64,000 nt of DNA from Gyromitra esculenta (GCA_038503075.1 JBCAML010000022.1:248001-312000), one strand, 5' to 3'; positions 22,801-31,518 are shown, counted from the first letter of the stretch. The notes: generated by a model not told the origin, from the letters alone. Numbers and translations: made by a program.

Positions 22801-25800
22801 GCTTCCACAGTCCATTCAAAGACAATGCCTTTCTTGGTAAGGGCGGTGAGCGGGGCAGCGAGTTTAGAGAATCCTAGGATGAATCGACGGTAAAAATTGG
22901 CAAAACCTAGAAATGCTTGGACGTCTTTCACACTCTTTGGTGTCCCCCATTCTCGGACGGCTTTAAGTTTCTCCTCGTCCATTTTAATACCATCAGGGGT
23001 GAGAATGAGACCAAGGTACTTAGTAGTCTGTACCTCGAACTCGCATTTCTCCGGTTTTAACAGGATATCATTGTCTTGGAGGGTTTGGAGGACTTTGCGA
23101 ACATGGATCTGATGCTCTGCGAAGGTGTCGCTATAGATGAGAATGTCATCCAGATACGCGGTGCAGAATATATCCAGATATTCTTTCAGGCAGTCGTTGA
23201 CAAATCGTTGAAACGTCCCGGGTGCATTAGTTAGGCCGAACGGCATAACTTGATATTCATAGAGCCCATAACGGGTGCGGAAGGCGGTCTTCCATTCATC
23301 CCCTTCAGCAATACGGATTTGATGGTAGCCATCTCGAGTTTTTTGTACCATATCGCGCTTTGCTAACCGGTCAAGTGTTTCACGGATAAGGGGAGAGGTA
23401 TAACGATCCTTGACTGTAATCGCATTAAGACCGCGGTAATCTACACATAACCGGAGGGAGCCGTCGGCCTTTTTGACAAAGAGGACAGGGGATCCGGCAG
23501 GTGAAGAGCTAGCTCTGATGAAACCTTTTTCAAGGTTGTCCTCAATGTATTTTTTCAGGACTATTAGCTCCTCCCGAGACATTCCATACAGCGGGCCGAA
23601 TGGGGCTTCTTTCCCATCTTGGAGTTGTATCTTATGGTCATAGGATCGACGTGGGGATAAGCCTTGAGCTTTCTTTTTGTCAAACATATCCAAGAAATCA
23701 TGATATTCAGCTGGGATCCTCGCTCTCCATTCTTCTTTCGTTGTTTTCTCCTCTAGGATTCTATTAATCTCATAGAGGGACATCGCATAAGCTTGCAGGG
23801 AACGTTTTCGAGTGAGGGTTCTGAAGCTGGCGGCGTTGATGAAAGACATGTTTAATCTTGGAGGAGCGGGGATCGATGGAATAGATACCACGGGGGAATG
23901 AGAGGCGCAGTGGGTAGTGCAGAGTTTAGAATTAAACTCAATGCGTTTATCGGCGAAATGAAGTTGGACGTCATGATGATTCATCCATGGTATCCCTAAG
24001 ACTAAGGGGTAGTGGCCCAGTCGGGTCACAAAGCAGGGGGCTTGTTCTCGGTGATTTTGAATGGACAAGTTGAGGTTAGTGATGTGGGTAATGTCTCCTG
24101 AAGCGACAGGGCGACCATCGATGACTTCAAGCTGTCGAGGTATTTTTAAAGGGGTGAGGGGTAAGGAGTGGTGACTCGCAAATTCTTTATCTATGAAAGC
24201 AAATCCTGAGGCTCCGGTATCCAATAGTGCGTGGGTTTTAATGATTTTATTGTTATGGGAGATGCTACATGATATAACAAAGTGCTCCCCGTCCAACTGA
24301 TCCTCCATACACATATCCGATACTGAAAAACCTGAGATAGAAAATGCTGACAAGGGTAAAGAAATAGGAACCAAGGCGGGGTCACTGTTCGGCCTTGGTT
24401 GAACTAGTTTAAAGACTCGTTGGAGGAGTCTGCTGATTCTAACGCGAAAAACTGAGGAGGGAATGGTGGTGGTGGCAGGGAGGAAGCTGGGGGCGTGCGG
24501 GTCGCAGGAGGGGCAGTGAGAGCTCCCCTCATGGTTGGCTTCTTGGGAGCGGAGGGGCAATTGGCGTAGGAGTGATCCGGAGCGGCACAGAACATGCACT
24601 TTCCAGTGGCACGGCGCCACTGTTTTTCTTCCTCCGATAGTTTTCTTCGTCCGTTGACGATTGTGTATCGTTGGTCTTGAGGAGGGCGAGAAAGGTTACT
24701 GGTACGCCCGAAAGATAAGTCCATAGGGGCTAGTCCTCCTGGGGTAAAGGAGGAGGCAGGGGTGAAGGCGGCGGGGGCACTGAATTGACCCATGTTGTCT
24801 CTGGCGTTTCCTCGTTTCTCGGCCTTGCGAGCTCGGATACGATTATCCAGTCGGGTAAGGGTGAGAATCATTTCCGGGAGGTTAGCGGGGGCGATTGGGG
24901 CAAACACCATGGCTTCTTTCAACTCTTCCGACATGCCATGTTCCAACGCATCCATCTTGGAATTCTCATCGAAATTTAACTGGCCCATGATTCTTTGGAA
25001 ATCGGCTAAATAGGCCGAGAAATCGCGCTTTCCTTGACGAAGCTGGTGAAGTTCTCGTCGAGCAGTGCCAGTTGGGTCTGGGTCTCCAAAGGCAGTTTCC
25101 AAGGCGGCGATGAGTTCTTCTGCATTGTTCCAAGTGGTGAGGCCTGAGGGGAGAACCGTATGGCGGACCTGTTCTAGGGCTGCTCCTTCCAGTCGATTGA
25201 TAGTGTAAAGAATCATTGTGGTCTCATTGGCGAAGCGGTCTCGATTAACGGTCAGTTTGGAGCGTAATTGGAGAATGAAACCGGGGAGTTTTGCTCGGGA
25301 TCCATCGAACTTTTCTGGGTCCGGCATGCGTTCTGATCGGTGGTTATTTGACGGCGGGGGAGGGGTAGCTGAAAGGTTGGGTGGAGCGGGGGGTGCTTGA
25401 GTAGCGGATCGTGCTTCATTCCGTTCTTGTCGAAGTCGAGCGATTAAGCTGGCGGCTTCGGTAACCCGTTGGTCTTGTTCGGTCGCATGACGGAGAGCAT
25501 TGTCGGTTTGGATCCTGGCAGTATTGAGTTTTACCTCATTCTCCCGTTCACTTTCCTGGAGGACATCAATCTGGTCTTCCAGGGCTTGGTTCAGCTCCCT
25601 CAGTTCATTGTATAATTCTGCGGGGTCATCTCGGTAGGCCTGAGCGAAAGCTTCTCTTGTGGGAAAGCGTTTGGCGGCGACGGCGGCTCCTTCCATGGTG
25701 GAAGAGTGTTAGGTGGGCTGGTAGTGGTAGAAGGTGTAGATGTTGGAAGCAACGTAATCTCACGGTTCAGTCCCTCGTTAAGCCCTTCAGTATCCCTGAA

Positions 25801-27007
25801 GGTGAGCAGTGCTACTTAAGCGAGATACTGACTCGTTCGAAGAGTGCAGTGTTTTCTACAAGTTCTACTGGAGGTATACTTCAAGACGAAGTATCGACGA
25901 GGGTTCACAGCGACAGCGAAGGTTCTGAGGTAGAACCGAAATTGTATTGTAATAGACACAGAAGAAGGTAAACGAGAACGTTGCTTAAGGAGAGAAGAAA
26001 AGAGAAAACATAAACGACCGAAATCCTTCACTTAAATACCCCGCTTTTCCTGTAACACCAACGACAACCCGACAACCGCCGAAACACAAAGACATTATTC
26101 CAACAACCGAAATATACCTGAACAATAAAGAACTCATACAACCATTCAAGCGAATAACAAAACCAACAACCTGACCACGATTCCTTCCCTAAGTTAATCC
26201 ATGAAAATCAGCCGCCTCGAGGGAGCTGCCCTCGAACAAATCCGCCACTCCGTCCTTCCCGATGGAACCACCACTTGGAACTCTGCCGCTGACCTAATCA
26301 CCGCCCTGGAAACCGCCTTTGGAGACCCAGACCCTCTCGGAACTGCCCGCCGCGAATTGCACCAACTCCGGCAAGGGAAGAGAGATTTTTCCGCTTACCT
26401 CGCCGATTTCCAACGAATCATGGGACGGTTGAACTACGACGAATCTGCAAAGAACGATGCCCTAGAGTATGGAATGTCGGACGAGCTAAAAGAAGCCGTG
26501 GTAACGGTTGCCGACTTCCCCACTACCTTCTCTTCCCTCTGTGCTTTCCTCCTTCGCCTTGATAATCGCATCCGAGCAAGAAGAGAGGAAAAGAAGAATA
26601 GTGCCCGAAATACCATGGGACAATTCTCCGCCCCCGCCGCCGCCCCCGCTTCTTTCGTCCCCGCTTCCTCATCTTTCGCGCCCGGAGGACTCGCCCCTAT
26701 GGACCTCTCATTTGGACGAACTTCCACTCCCCGCCCTGCTCCCGAACAGCGCTATGTTCAGGTTAATGGAAGAAGAAAACTGTCCCCCGAAGAGAAAACA
26801 TGGAGGCAAACCAATAACCGCTGCCTGTTTTGTGCTGGAGAAGGACATATCTTCTCCAACTGCCCCTCCGCCTCGAAACGTCCCGCCATGAGGGGAGCTG
26901 TCACCAACGCCGCCGCCCTTCCCCCTGCCTCTTCTGTGTTTCCTCCGCCTTTGCCGCCCCGTCTTCCTGCCTTCAATGCAGCAGACTCAGTTGAGTCTTT
27001 AAACTAG
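19829..27007 (+). CDS. Gag of element 2, split by element 1
   Basis: The structural capsid/nucleocapsid protein. Piece 1 is 19829-20280 and piece 2 is 26212-27007. Joined across the TSD ATCAG they give exactly 416 codons including the stop. The N-terminus is helical, then Pro-rich (about residues 90-105), followed by a Ty3-type capsid region with SRLEGAALEQ at the junction and a zinc knuckle CLFCAGEGHIFSNC (C-x2-C-x4-H-x4-C). The C-terminus is Pro/Ala-rich. The stop TAG directly follows the heptamer TTTAAAC. The frame from 26201 alone is only the downstream half. Confidence 0.88.
20281..20730 (-). repeat. 3' LTR of element 1 (type A)
   Basis: 450 bp. In element orientation it begins TTTCACGG and ends CCGTGAGA, near-perfect 8-bp inverted termini. 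It contains the GTATTTAAG promoter box, AAGCAACGTT leader start and the GGATA-loop hairpin (20307-20325 on the window strand). Confidence 0.9.
20718..24413 (-). CDS. Pol of element 1 (chromovirus)
   Basis: Reached by -1 frameshifting at 24413-24407; the frame then stays open for 1232 codons. Order: aspartic protease (LLDTGASGFAF), reverse transcriptase (CVDYRGLNAITVKDRY, MPFGLTNAPGTFQRF, YLDD box), RNase H (TDASDFVSGGVLSQ, DKELLAI), integrase with HHCC zinc site (HH...CHIC) and DDE core (MDFVTGLP, SDRGTQFTAHFW, TDGQTERLN), and a C-terminal chromodomain (YYIEKILDQR, YLVEWTGY, TWEP). The reverse transcriptase motif A block that should read like KLDLRDGY instead reads DMVQKTRDGY, two codons shorter than in element 2, and lacks the catalytic Asp. 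The frame upstream of 24413 that overlaps gag is not used as a start. Confidence 0.9.
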   Translation of the reverse strand, partial: FKLVQPRPNSDPALVPISLPLSAFSISGFSVSDMCMEDQLDGEHFVISCSISHNNKIIKTHALLDTGASGFAFIDKEFASHHSLPLTPLKIPRQLEVIDGRPVASGDITHITNLNLSIQNHREQAPCFVTRLGHYPLVLGIPWMNHHDVQLHFADKRIEFNSKLCTTHCASHSPVVSIPSIPAPPRLNMSFINAASFRTLTRKRSLQAYAMSLYEINRILEEKTTKEEWRARIPAEYHDFLDMFDKKKAQGLSPRRSYDHKIQLQDGKEAPFGPLYGMSREELIVLKKYIEDNLEKGFIRASSSPAGSPVLFVKKADGSLRLCVDYRGLNAITVKDRYTSPLIRETLDRLAKRDMVQKTRDGYHQIRIAEGDEWKTAFRTRYGLYEYQVMPFGLTNAPGTFQRFVNDCLKEYLDIFCTAYLDDILIYSDTFAEHQIHVRKVLQTLQDNDILLKPEKCEFEVQTTKYLGLILTPDGIKMDEEKLKAVREWGTPKSVKDVQAFLGFANFYRRFILGFSKLAAPLTALTKKGIVFEWTVEADIAFENLKHAFTTAPILIHFDPDKKIIVETDASDFVSGGVLSQYDDAGVLHPVAFFSKKHSPAECNYEIYDKELLAIIRVFEEWRPELEGSKHPIDVISDHKNLEYFMSTKQLNRRQARWAEYLSRFDFVITYRPGSQGGKPDALTRRSGDLPKEGDERLAHQSQVVLKKENVDPKLSLLSASLSNEAAELDAPLEKLFLEGYIADKFPERILLALENKEQQSKEITLSECTKRDDKLYYRGNLYVPDFDPLRLELIRRHHDTPAAGHPGRDKTFELLSRSFYWPKMRESIGKYVRNCHICQKAKPLTQRTQGVLRPLPIPNRPWQEISMDFVTGLPESDGYDAIMVVVDRLSKMRHLIPCNTTVNSRDVADLYLQHIWKLHGLPSHVTSDRGTQFTAHFWKELCQRLGIQPRMSTAFHPETDGQTERLNAVMEQYLRSYVSYQQEDWSKWLPMAEFSANNQESASTKVSPFFANYGYHPRFNTSIVPIKTASQSLDAASFASKMEELNDYLRTQIRTAQDIQEIATNKHRIPAPAYQINDQVFVSMKNIRTNRNARKLDWKWMGPYPVRKIVSPFAYEVDLPASVKYHPVFHVSLLKPAAHDALPGQIIPPPAPVIVNDQEEYYIEKILDQRIYRKKQQYLVEWTGYAHPTWEPAEDLADTSALEKFLAIPMLATPSIRRSSRLKGGATFTD
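24404..24413 (-). promoter_or_regulatory. -1 ribosomal frameshift site, element 1
   Basis: On the minus strand TTTAAAC (24413-24407) is read T TTA AAC in the gag frame, followed at once by TAG. A -1 slip reads TTT AAA and enters the pol frame. UUUAAAC is a classic efficient -1 slippery heptamer. Element 2 has the same arrangement. Confidence 0.75.
24404..25696 (-). CDS. Gag of element 1
   Basis: Capsid/nucleocapsid precursor of 430 residues. The N-terminal 100 residues are helical and charged. A Pro-rich linker (APPAPPNLSATPPPP) follows, then the conserved capsid block MPDPEKFDGSRAKLPGF through RRELHQLRQGKRDFSAYLADF, and the zinc knuckle CMFCAAPDHSYANC near residue 380. The Pro/Ala-rich tail ends at a TAG immediately after TTTAAAC. 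It is about two-thirds identical by eye to element 2 Gag over the capsid block. The ATG follows the LTR by about 60 bp. Confidence 0.9.
   Translation of the reverse strand: MEGAAVAAKRFPTREAFAQAYRDDPAELYNELRELNQALEDQIDVLQESERENEVKLNTARIQTDNALRHATEQDQRVTEAASLIARLRQERNEARSATQAPPAPPNLSATPPPPSNNHRSERMPDPEKFDGSRAKLPGFILQLRSKLTVNRDRFANETTMILYTINRLEGAALEQVRHTVLPSGLTTWNNAEELIAALETAFGDPDPTGTARRELHQLRQGKRDFSAYLADFQRIMGQLNFDENSKMDALEHGMSEELKEAMVFAPIAPANLPEMILTLTRLDNRIRARKAEKRGNARDNMGQFSAPAAFTPASSFTPGGLAPMDLSFGRTSNLSRPPQDQRYTIVNGRRKLSEEEKQWRRATGKCMFCAAPDHSYANCPSAPKKPTMRGALTAPPATRTPPASSLPPPPFPPQFFALESADSSNESLN
25745..25757 (-). other. Primer-binding site of element 1 (self-primed type)
   Basis: Minus-strand TTACGTTGCTTCC abuts the 5' LTR and is identical to the site in element 2. 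ACGTTGCTT (complement of 25747-25755) pairs with AAGCAACGT in the LTR leader (complement of 25978-25986). Confidence 0.6.
25758..26206 (-). repeat. 5' LTR of element 1 (type A)
   Basis: 449 bp, the partner of 20281-20730. Most differences from the partner are transitions. The GGGTATTTAAG-type promoter box lies about 45 bp upstream of the AAGCAACGTT leader start. Confidence 0.9.
26998..27007 (+). promoter_or_regulatory. -1 ribosomal frameshift site, element 2
   Basis: TTTAAAC at 26998-27004 is followed directly by the gag stop TAG. TTT at 26998 is in the frame that stays open to 30678 (exactly 1227 codons), so a -1 slip links Gag to Pol. The spacing to the stop is identical in element 1. Confidence 0.75.
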
Positions 27008-30000
27008 TTCAACCAGAGTCGCCTTGTGACCCTGCTCTGGTTCATTTTTCTCCTTTGTCAGCGTTCTCTATTTCTGGGTTCTCAGTGTCGGATGTGTGCG
27101 TGGAGGATAATTTGGATGGGGAACATTTTGTAGTTTCTTGTAGCCTTTCCCACCAAAATAAAATTATAAAAACCCACGCACTTCTTGACACTGGAGCCTC
27201 AGGGTTCGCTTTCATCGATGAAAACTTTGTGCGTCACCATTCCCTGCCTTTATCTCCCCTAAAAACCCCTCGCCAATTAGAAGTCATTGACGGCCGAACA
27301 ATTGCCTCGGGAGATATTACCAATCTCTGTCATCTAGAGCTATCCATCCAACAACACGCCGAGAAAGCTCCCTTCTTCGTCACCAAGCTAGGCCATTACC
27401 CCCTAGTACTCGGTATTCCTTGGATGAACCTCCATGACGTTCATCTACAATTTGCCAACAAAAGCATTGAATTTAACTCTAAATTCTGCACCACCCATTG
27501 TGCCCCAAAACAACCTATCGTTTCCGCCGCCGCCATCCCCCCCCCTGCTAAATTGAACGCCGCCTTTATCAACACAGCTAGCTTCCGTATGCTTGCCAGA
27601 AAAAAGGGTATTCAGGTGTACTCCATGTCCCTCTATGAAATCAATAGAGTTCTTGATAGCAAGACTACTAAAGAAGAGTGGAGGCAACGAATACCAGCTG
27701 AGTACCACGAATATCTAGACATGTTCGACAAAGCCAAAGCCCAAGGACTCCCCCCCCGCCGCCCCTATGACCATAAGATCACTCTCCAAGAAGGCAAAGA
27801 ACCACCATTTGGTCCACTCTACGGTATGTCACGAGATGAACTTCTAGTTCTAAAGAAATACATCGAGGACAACTTAGAAAAGGGCTTTATTCGCGCTAGT
27901 TCTTCATCCGCCGGCTCTCCCGTCCTCTTTGCCGCAAAACCTGATGGCTCTCTACGCCTTTGCGTAGACTACCGAGGCCTCAATGCCCTCACCGTCAAAG
28001 ACCGTTATACTTCCCCGCTCATCAAAGAAACCCTCGACCGCCTCGCTAAAGCACAATGGTATTCCAAACTAGACCTCAGAGACGGATTCCACCAAATCCG
28101 CATCGCAGAGGGAGAAGAATGGAAAACTGCTTTTAGGACTCGATATGGTCTTTATGAATACATGGTGATGCCATTCGGCCTCACTAATGCCCCCCGGACC
28201 TTTCGTCACAATGATTCTCTTCGAGAATACTTGGACCTCTTTTGCACAGCATATCTCAACGATATCCTTATCTATAGCGATACCCTTGCAGAACATAAGA
28301 TACACGTCCGACAAGTCCTCGATGCCCTGAAGACCAATAACATTCTTCTCAAACCCGAGAAGTGTGAATTCCACGTCCAATCCATAAAATATCTTGGATT
28401 GATCCTTACACCTGAAGGGATCAAAATGGACGAAGACAAACTCAAAGCCGTACGAGACTGGAACCGCCCTAAGTGCATCAAGGACGTTCAAGCCTTCCTC
28501 GGATTCGCAAACTTCTACCGACGATTCATCCTAGGGTTCTCTCGCCTAGCTGCTCCCCTTACTGCTTTCACAAGAAAGGGCGTTATCTTCGAATGGACAA
28601 TTGAGGCAGAACTGGCATTTGAAGCCCTAAAAGATGCCTTTACCAAGGCCCCCGTACTCATTCATTTCGATCCTCGAAAAAAGATCTTTGTAGAGTCCGA
28701 TGCCTCTGACTTCGTCTCCGGTGGTGTTCTTTCCCAACTCGACGACAATGGAGTACTTCACCCCGTGGCCTTCTTCTCCAAGAAACACTCACCAGCTGAA
28801 TGTAACTACGAGATTTACGATAAGGAGCTTCTAGCTATTATCCGTTGTTTTGAGGAATGGAGACCAGAACTTGAAGGATCCGAACTACCTATCTCCGTTA
28901 TTACAGACCATAAGAACTTGGAATATTTCATGACCACCAAGCAACTTAATCGACGACAAGTCAGATGGGCTGAATACCTCTCACGTTTTGACTTCGTCAT
29001 TACCTATAGACCGGGAGTACAAGGAGGAAAGCCGGATGCACTGACTCGGAGATCAGGAGATCTCCCTGAAGAAGGGGATGAAAGACTACAACACCAACAT
29101 CAGGTAGTCTTGAAGGAAAAGAATCTTGACCCTAAGCTGAGTTTGTTTTCGGGTTCTTTATCAAATGAACCCGCTGAATTGGACGCCCCCCTTGAAACTT
29201 TGATGAACCACGGATATATTGCTGACCCGTTCCCACAAAAAATCTTATTAGCACTTAAGAACGGTGAACGACAATCCAAAGAAATTACCTTGGGCGATTG
29301 TACTGAGACCAACGGTTATCTCTTCTATCGACAAAAGCTCTATATCCCTGATCACGACCCTCTTCGCCTTCTCATCCTGCAAAGATATCATGATGCTCCC
29401 TCTGCTGGCCACCCAGGACGTGAAAAATCCTTCGAACTCATCTCTAGGCAATTTTATTGGCCAAAAATGAGAGAGTACATTGGACGATATACTCGAAACT
29501 GTCATGTCTGCCAACGAGCAAAGCCCAATACACTTGGTACTCATGGTGTTCTCAAACCCCTTCCAATTCCTAACCGCCCCTGGGAAGAACTATCAATGGA
29601 TTTCGTTACTGGCCTCCCTGAATCCAATGGCTTTAATGCAATAATGGTTGTGGTAGACAGACTATCGAAAATGAGACACCTAATCCCCTGCGATACCACT
29701 GTCAACGCCGAGCAAACAGCGGAACTCTACCTTCAAAACGTTTGGAAACTCCACGGACTACCTTCTCATATCACTTCGGATAGGGGAACGCAGTTTACAG
29801 CTAAGTTTTGGAAGTACCTCTGCCAGCGACTGAATATCTCCGCTCGGATGTCAACGTCCTTCCACCCAGAGACCGATGGACAAACTGAACGCCTTAATGC
29901 CGTAATGGAACAATACCTCCGTTGTTACGTGTCTTACCAGCAAGACGATTGGTCGAAGTGGCTACCTATTGCCGAATTTGCCGCCAACAATCAAGAATCT

Positions 30001-30678
30001 GCTAGTACTAAGGCTACACCTTTCTTCGCAAATTACGGCTATCACCCCCGGTTTGATACTTCTATTGTCTCTAACGACCGCTCCCCTCAAACCCTTGACG
30101 CCAATGACTTTGCCTCCAAGATGGAAGAACTTAGAGACTTCCTACGAGTGCAGATGAAAACTGCCCAAGACGTCTTCGAGACAAGTACAAATCGACACCG
30201 TACCCCTGCCCCATTATTTAAAGAAAAAGACGAGGTGTTTGTATCGATGAAGAACATGAGGACGACGCGAAACTCAAGGAAGTTGGACTGGAAATGGAGT
30301 GGCCCGTTCCCAGTGAAACGTGTTATTTCAGCCTATGCCTATGAAATCGATCTCCCAAGATCAATGAAGTATCATCCTGTGTTCCACGTTTCATTGATAA
30401 AAGCAGCTCCTGTCGATCCCCTCCCAGGCCAAGTCATCGCACCTCCCCCACCAGTTCAAGTCAATGATCACGAGGAATATCTTGTTGAAAGCATTCTAGA
30501 TTCCCGTTTACGTCGTGGGAAACTTCAATACTTGGTCGAATGGACTGGCTATGCACTACCCACTTGGGAACCCGCAGAGTACCATGAGGAGACAAAAGCA
30601 GTAGATTCTTTTCATCGACAATATCCGAATAAACCGAAGGAAGGAGTGATTGGTGTTCGCAGGAGCTCACGGCTATGA
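26998..30678 (+). CDS. Pol of element 2 (chromovirus)
   Basis: Entered by -1 slip at 26998. Order: protease (LLDTGASGFAF), reverse transcriptase with intact motif A (KLDLRDGFHQ), RNase H (SDASDFVSGGVLSQ), integrase zinc site (CHVC) and DDE core (MDFVTGLPE, SDRGTQFTAKFW, TDGQTERLN), and chromodomain (YLVESILDSR, YLVEWTGY, TWEP). Two lesions hit the reverse transcriptase: the YxDD box reads YLND (GAC to AAC at about 28258), and the preceding helix that reads TFQRFVND in element 1 is two residues shorter and altered (TFRHND). The enzyme is therefore probably inactive, though the frame is open. The chromodomain suggests targeting to modified chromatin. Confidence 0.9.
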   Translation, partial: FKLVQPESPCDPALVHFSPLSAFSISGFSVSDVCVEDNLDGEHFVVSCSLSHQNKIIKTHALLDTGASGFAFIDENFVRHHSLPLSPLKTPRQLEVIDGRTIASGDITNLCHLELSIQQHAEKAPFFVTKLGHYPLVLGIPWMNLHDVHLQFANKSIEFNSKFCTTHCAPKQPIVSAAAIPPPAKLNAAFINTASFRMLARKKGIQVYSMSLYEINRVLDSKTTKEEWRQRIPAEYHEYLDMFDKAKAQGLPPRRPYDHKITLQEGKEPPFGPLYGMSRDELLVLKKYIEDNLEKGFIRASSSSAGSPVLFAAKPDGSLRLCVDYRGLNALTVKDRYTSPLIKETLDRLAKAQWYSKLDLRDGFHQIRIAEGEEWKTAFRTRYGLYEYMVMPFGLTNAPRTFRHNDSLREYLDLFCTAYLNDILIYSDTLAEHKIHVRQVLDALKTNNILLKPEKCEFHVQSIKYLGLILTPEGIKMDEDKLKAVRDWNRPKCIKDVQAFLGFANFYRRFILGFSRLAAPLTAFTRKGVIFEWTIEAELAFEALKDAFTKAPVLIHFDPRKKIFVESDASDFVSGGVLSQLDDNGVLHPVAFFSKKHSPAECNYEIYDKELLAIIRCFEEWRPELEGSELPISVITDHKNLEYFMTTKQLNRRQVRWAEYLSRFDFVITYRPGVQGGKPDALTRRSGDLPEEGDERLQHQHQVVLKEKNLDPKLSLFSGSLSNEPAELDAPLETLMNHGYIADPFPQKILLALKNGERQSKEITLGDCTETNGYLFYRQKLYIPDHDPLRLLILQRYHDAPSAGHPGREKSFELISRQFYWPKMREYIGRYTRNCHVCQRAKPNTLGTHGVLKPLPIPNRPWEELSMDFVTGLPESNGFNAIMVVVDRLSKMRHLIPCDTTVNAEQTAELYLQNVWKLHGLPSHITSDRGTQFTAKFWKYLCQRLNISARMSTSFHPETDGQTERLNAVMEQYLRCYVSYQQDDWSKWLPIAEFAANNQESASTKATPFFANYGYHPRFDTSIVSNDRSPQTLDANDFASKMEELRDFLRVQMKTAQDVFETSTNRHRTPAPLFKEKDEVFVSMKNMRTTRNSRKLDWKWSGPFPVKRVISAYAYEIDLPRSMKYHPVFHVSLIKAAPVDPLPGQVIAPPPPVQVNDHEEYLVESILDSRLRRGKLQYLVEWTGYALPTWEPAEYHEETKAVDSFHRQYPNKPKEGVIGVRRSSRL

Positions 30679-30689
30679 GGGGGGGCTAC
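30679..30689 (+). other. Polypurine tract of element 2
   Basis: GGGGGGG-rich purine run between the pol stop and the right LTR, the expected plus-strand priming site. Confidence 0.6.
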
Positions 30690-31086
30690 TTTCATGGATG
30701 GTTGCATTGCTTGTCATTTGATATCTTTGTGATGTTGTTGTTTTCATTGTTGTTTTTGTGTTTTCCTTTGACTTATTACAGTGAGTCATGTCTTTGTCAT
30801 CGAAAGGCTGAAATAGAAGATATGTCGCTTTTCCCCTCTTGTTGTACTTTTTCTCTTTCTTTCTTTAAGCAACGTCTTCTATAGTACACTCCTGTATTTC
30901 GCAATACAACTCTCGGTTATACCTCATAACCTTACGCTGTCGACGCCCTCAAGTCTTCTATACTTGGGACACTTCGTAGAGCCTGTGGAACATCGTGAAT
31001 ACTCTCGTCGCTTAGTTTTCCTTCAAGTAGCACTGCTCATCTCGGGGGATACCTGAGAGCTTGAAGATAAACCTCGCCCCTTGAGA
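30690..31086 (+). repeat. Right LTR of element 2 (type B, divergent U3)
   Basis: 397 bp. From TTCCCCTCTTG to the end it is almost identical to the left LTR (one difference seen over about 260 bp). The first 130 bp differ strongly, and the TATATAAG box of the left LTR is absent (AGATATGTCGC instead). Confidence 0.85.
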
Positions 31087-31101
31087 CCGTGAGAGCTGCC
31101 T

Positions 31102-31518
31102 TTTCAAGGATTAAAGATTGAGCATAGGGTTAGGTTTCGGTTAAAAGGTTATTATGGATTTTGGAAGGTCGCGAAGGATAATGTTATTGTGTTTCGGGTG
31201 TTATCGGCTATTAGGTTTTCTTTTGGAAAAGCGGGGTATTTAAATGATGGATTTCGTTCGTTCTTTGTATTCTTTCTCTTTTCTCCTTAAGTAACGTTCT
31301 CGTTATCTTCTACTGTACCTGTTGGAATACCATCTCGGTTCTACCTCAGAACCCTTGCTGTCGCTGTTTATTCCGCTACACTTATTTTGCCTTGAAATAG
31401 ACCCCTCGTAGAGACTGTAGAAACATCGCACTCTTTGAACGCATTGTTATCTCGCCTAAGTAGCACTGCTCACTTTCAGGGATACTGAAGGGCTTAAATG
31501 AGGGACACGACCGTGAGA
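31102..31518 (+). repeat. Solo LTR A2
   Basis: 417-bp type A LTR, TTTCAAGG to CCGTGAGA. The TSD is TGCCT at 31097-31101 and 31519-31523. It sits in the 5' flank of the piggyBac gene, directly beside solo LTR A1. Confidence 0.88.

Larger units (their letters stand above)
20281..26206 (-). mobile_element. Ty3/gypsy chromovirus, element 1 (type A LTRs)
   Basis: A complete minus-strand element of 5926 bp inserted into gag of element 2. The TSD is ATCAG at 20276-20280 and 26207-26211. In element orientation: 5' LTR 26206-25758, primer-binding site, gag 25696-24404, heptamer, pol to 20718, purine tract GAAGGGAGGAGCTAC, 3' LTR 20730-20281. By eye the two LTRs differ at about 25 of 450 sites, mostly transitions, so the insertion is not brand new. 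Confidence 0.93.
19377..31086 (+). mobile_element. Ty3/gypsy chromovirus, element 2 (type B LTRs)
   Basis: A complete plus-strand element interrupted by element 1. The TSD is CCGTG at 19372-19376 and 31087-31091. Order: left LTR 19377-19759, primer-binding site, gag in two pieces, frameshift heptamer, pol to 30678, purine-rich tract, right LTR 30690-31086. It landed within the last eight bases of solo LTR A1. The reverse transcriptase is damaged, so the element is probably non-autonomous. Confidence 0.92.
18956..31094 (+). mobile_element. Solo LTR A1, split by element 2
   Basis: Type A LTR from TTTCACGG (18956) to CCGTG (19376). Its last three bases, AGA, are displaced to 31092-31094 by the insertion of element 2. 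The TSD is GCTGC at 18951-18955 and 31095-31099. Promoter, AAGCAATGTT leader start and all three leader hairpins are present. Confidence 0.85.

Noticed and set aside
24414..24620. N-terminal extension of the element 1 pol frame upstream of the heptamer
   Set aside because: It overlaps gag in another frame and has no protease-like content; pol is better explained by -1 frameshifting.
20281..26206. RIP-type mutation as the cause of LTR differences and RT lesions
   Set aside because: Many LTR differences are transitions, but the YLND change is in a CpG context and pol frames remain open; dinucleotide indices would have to be computed.
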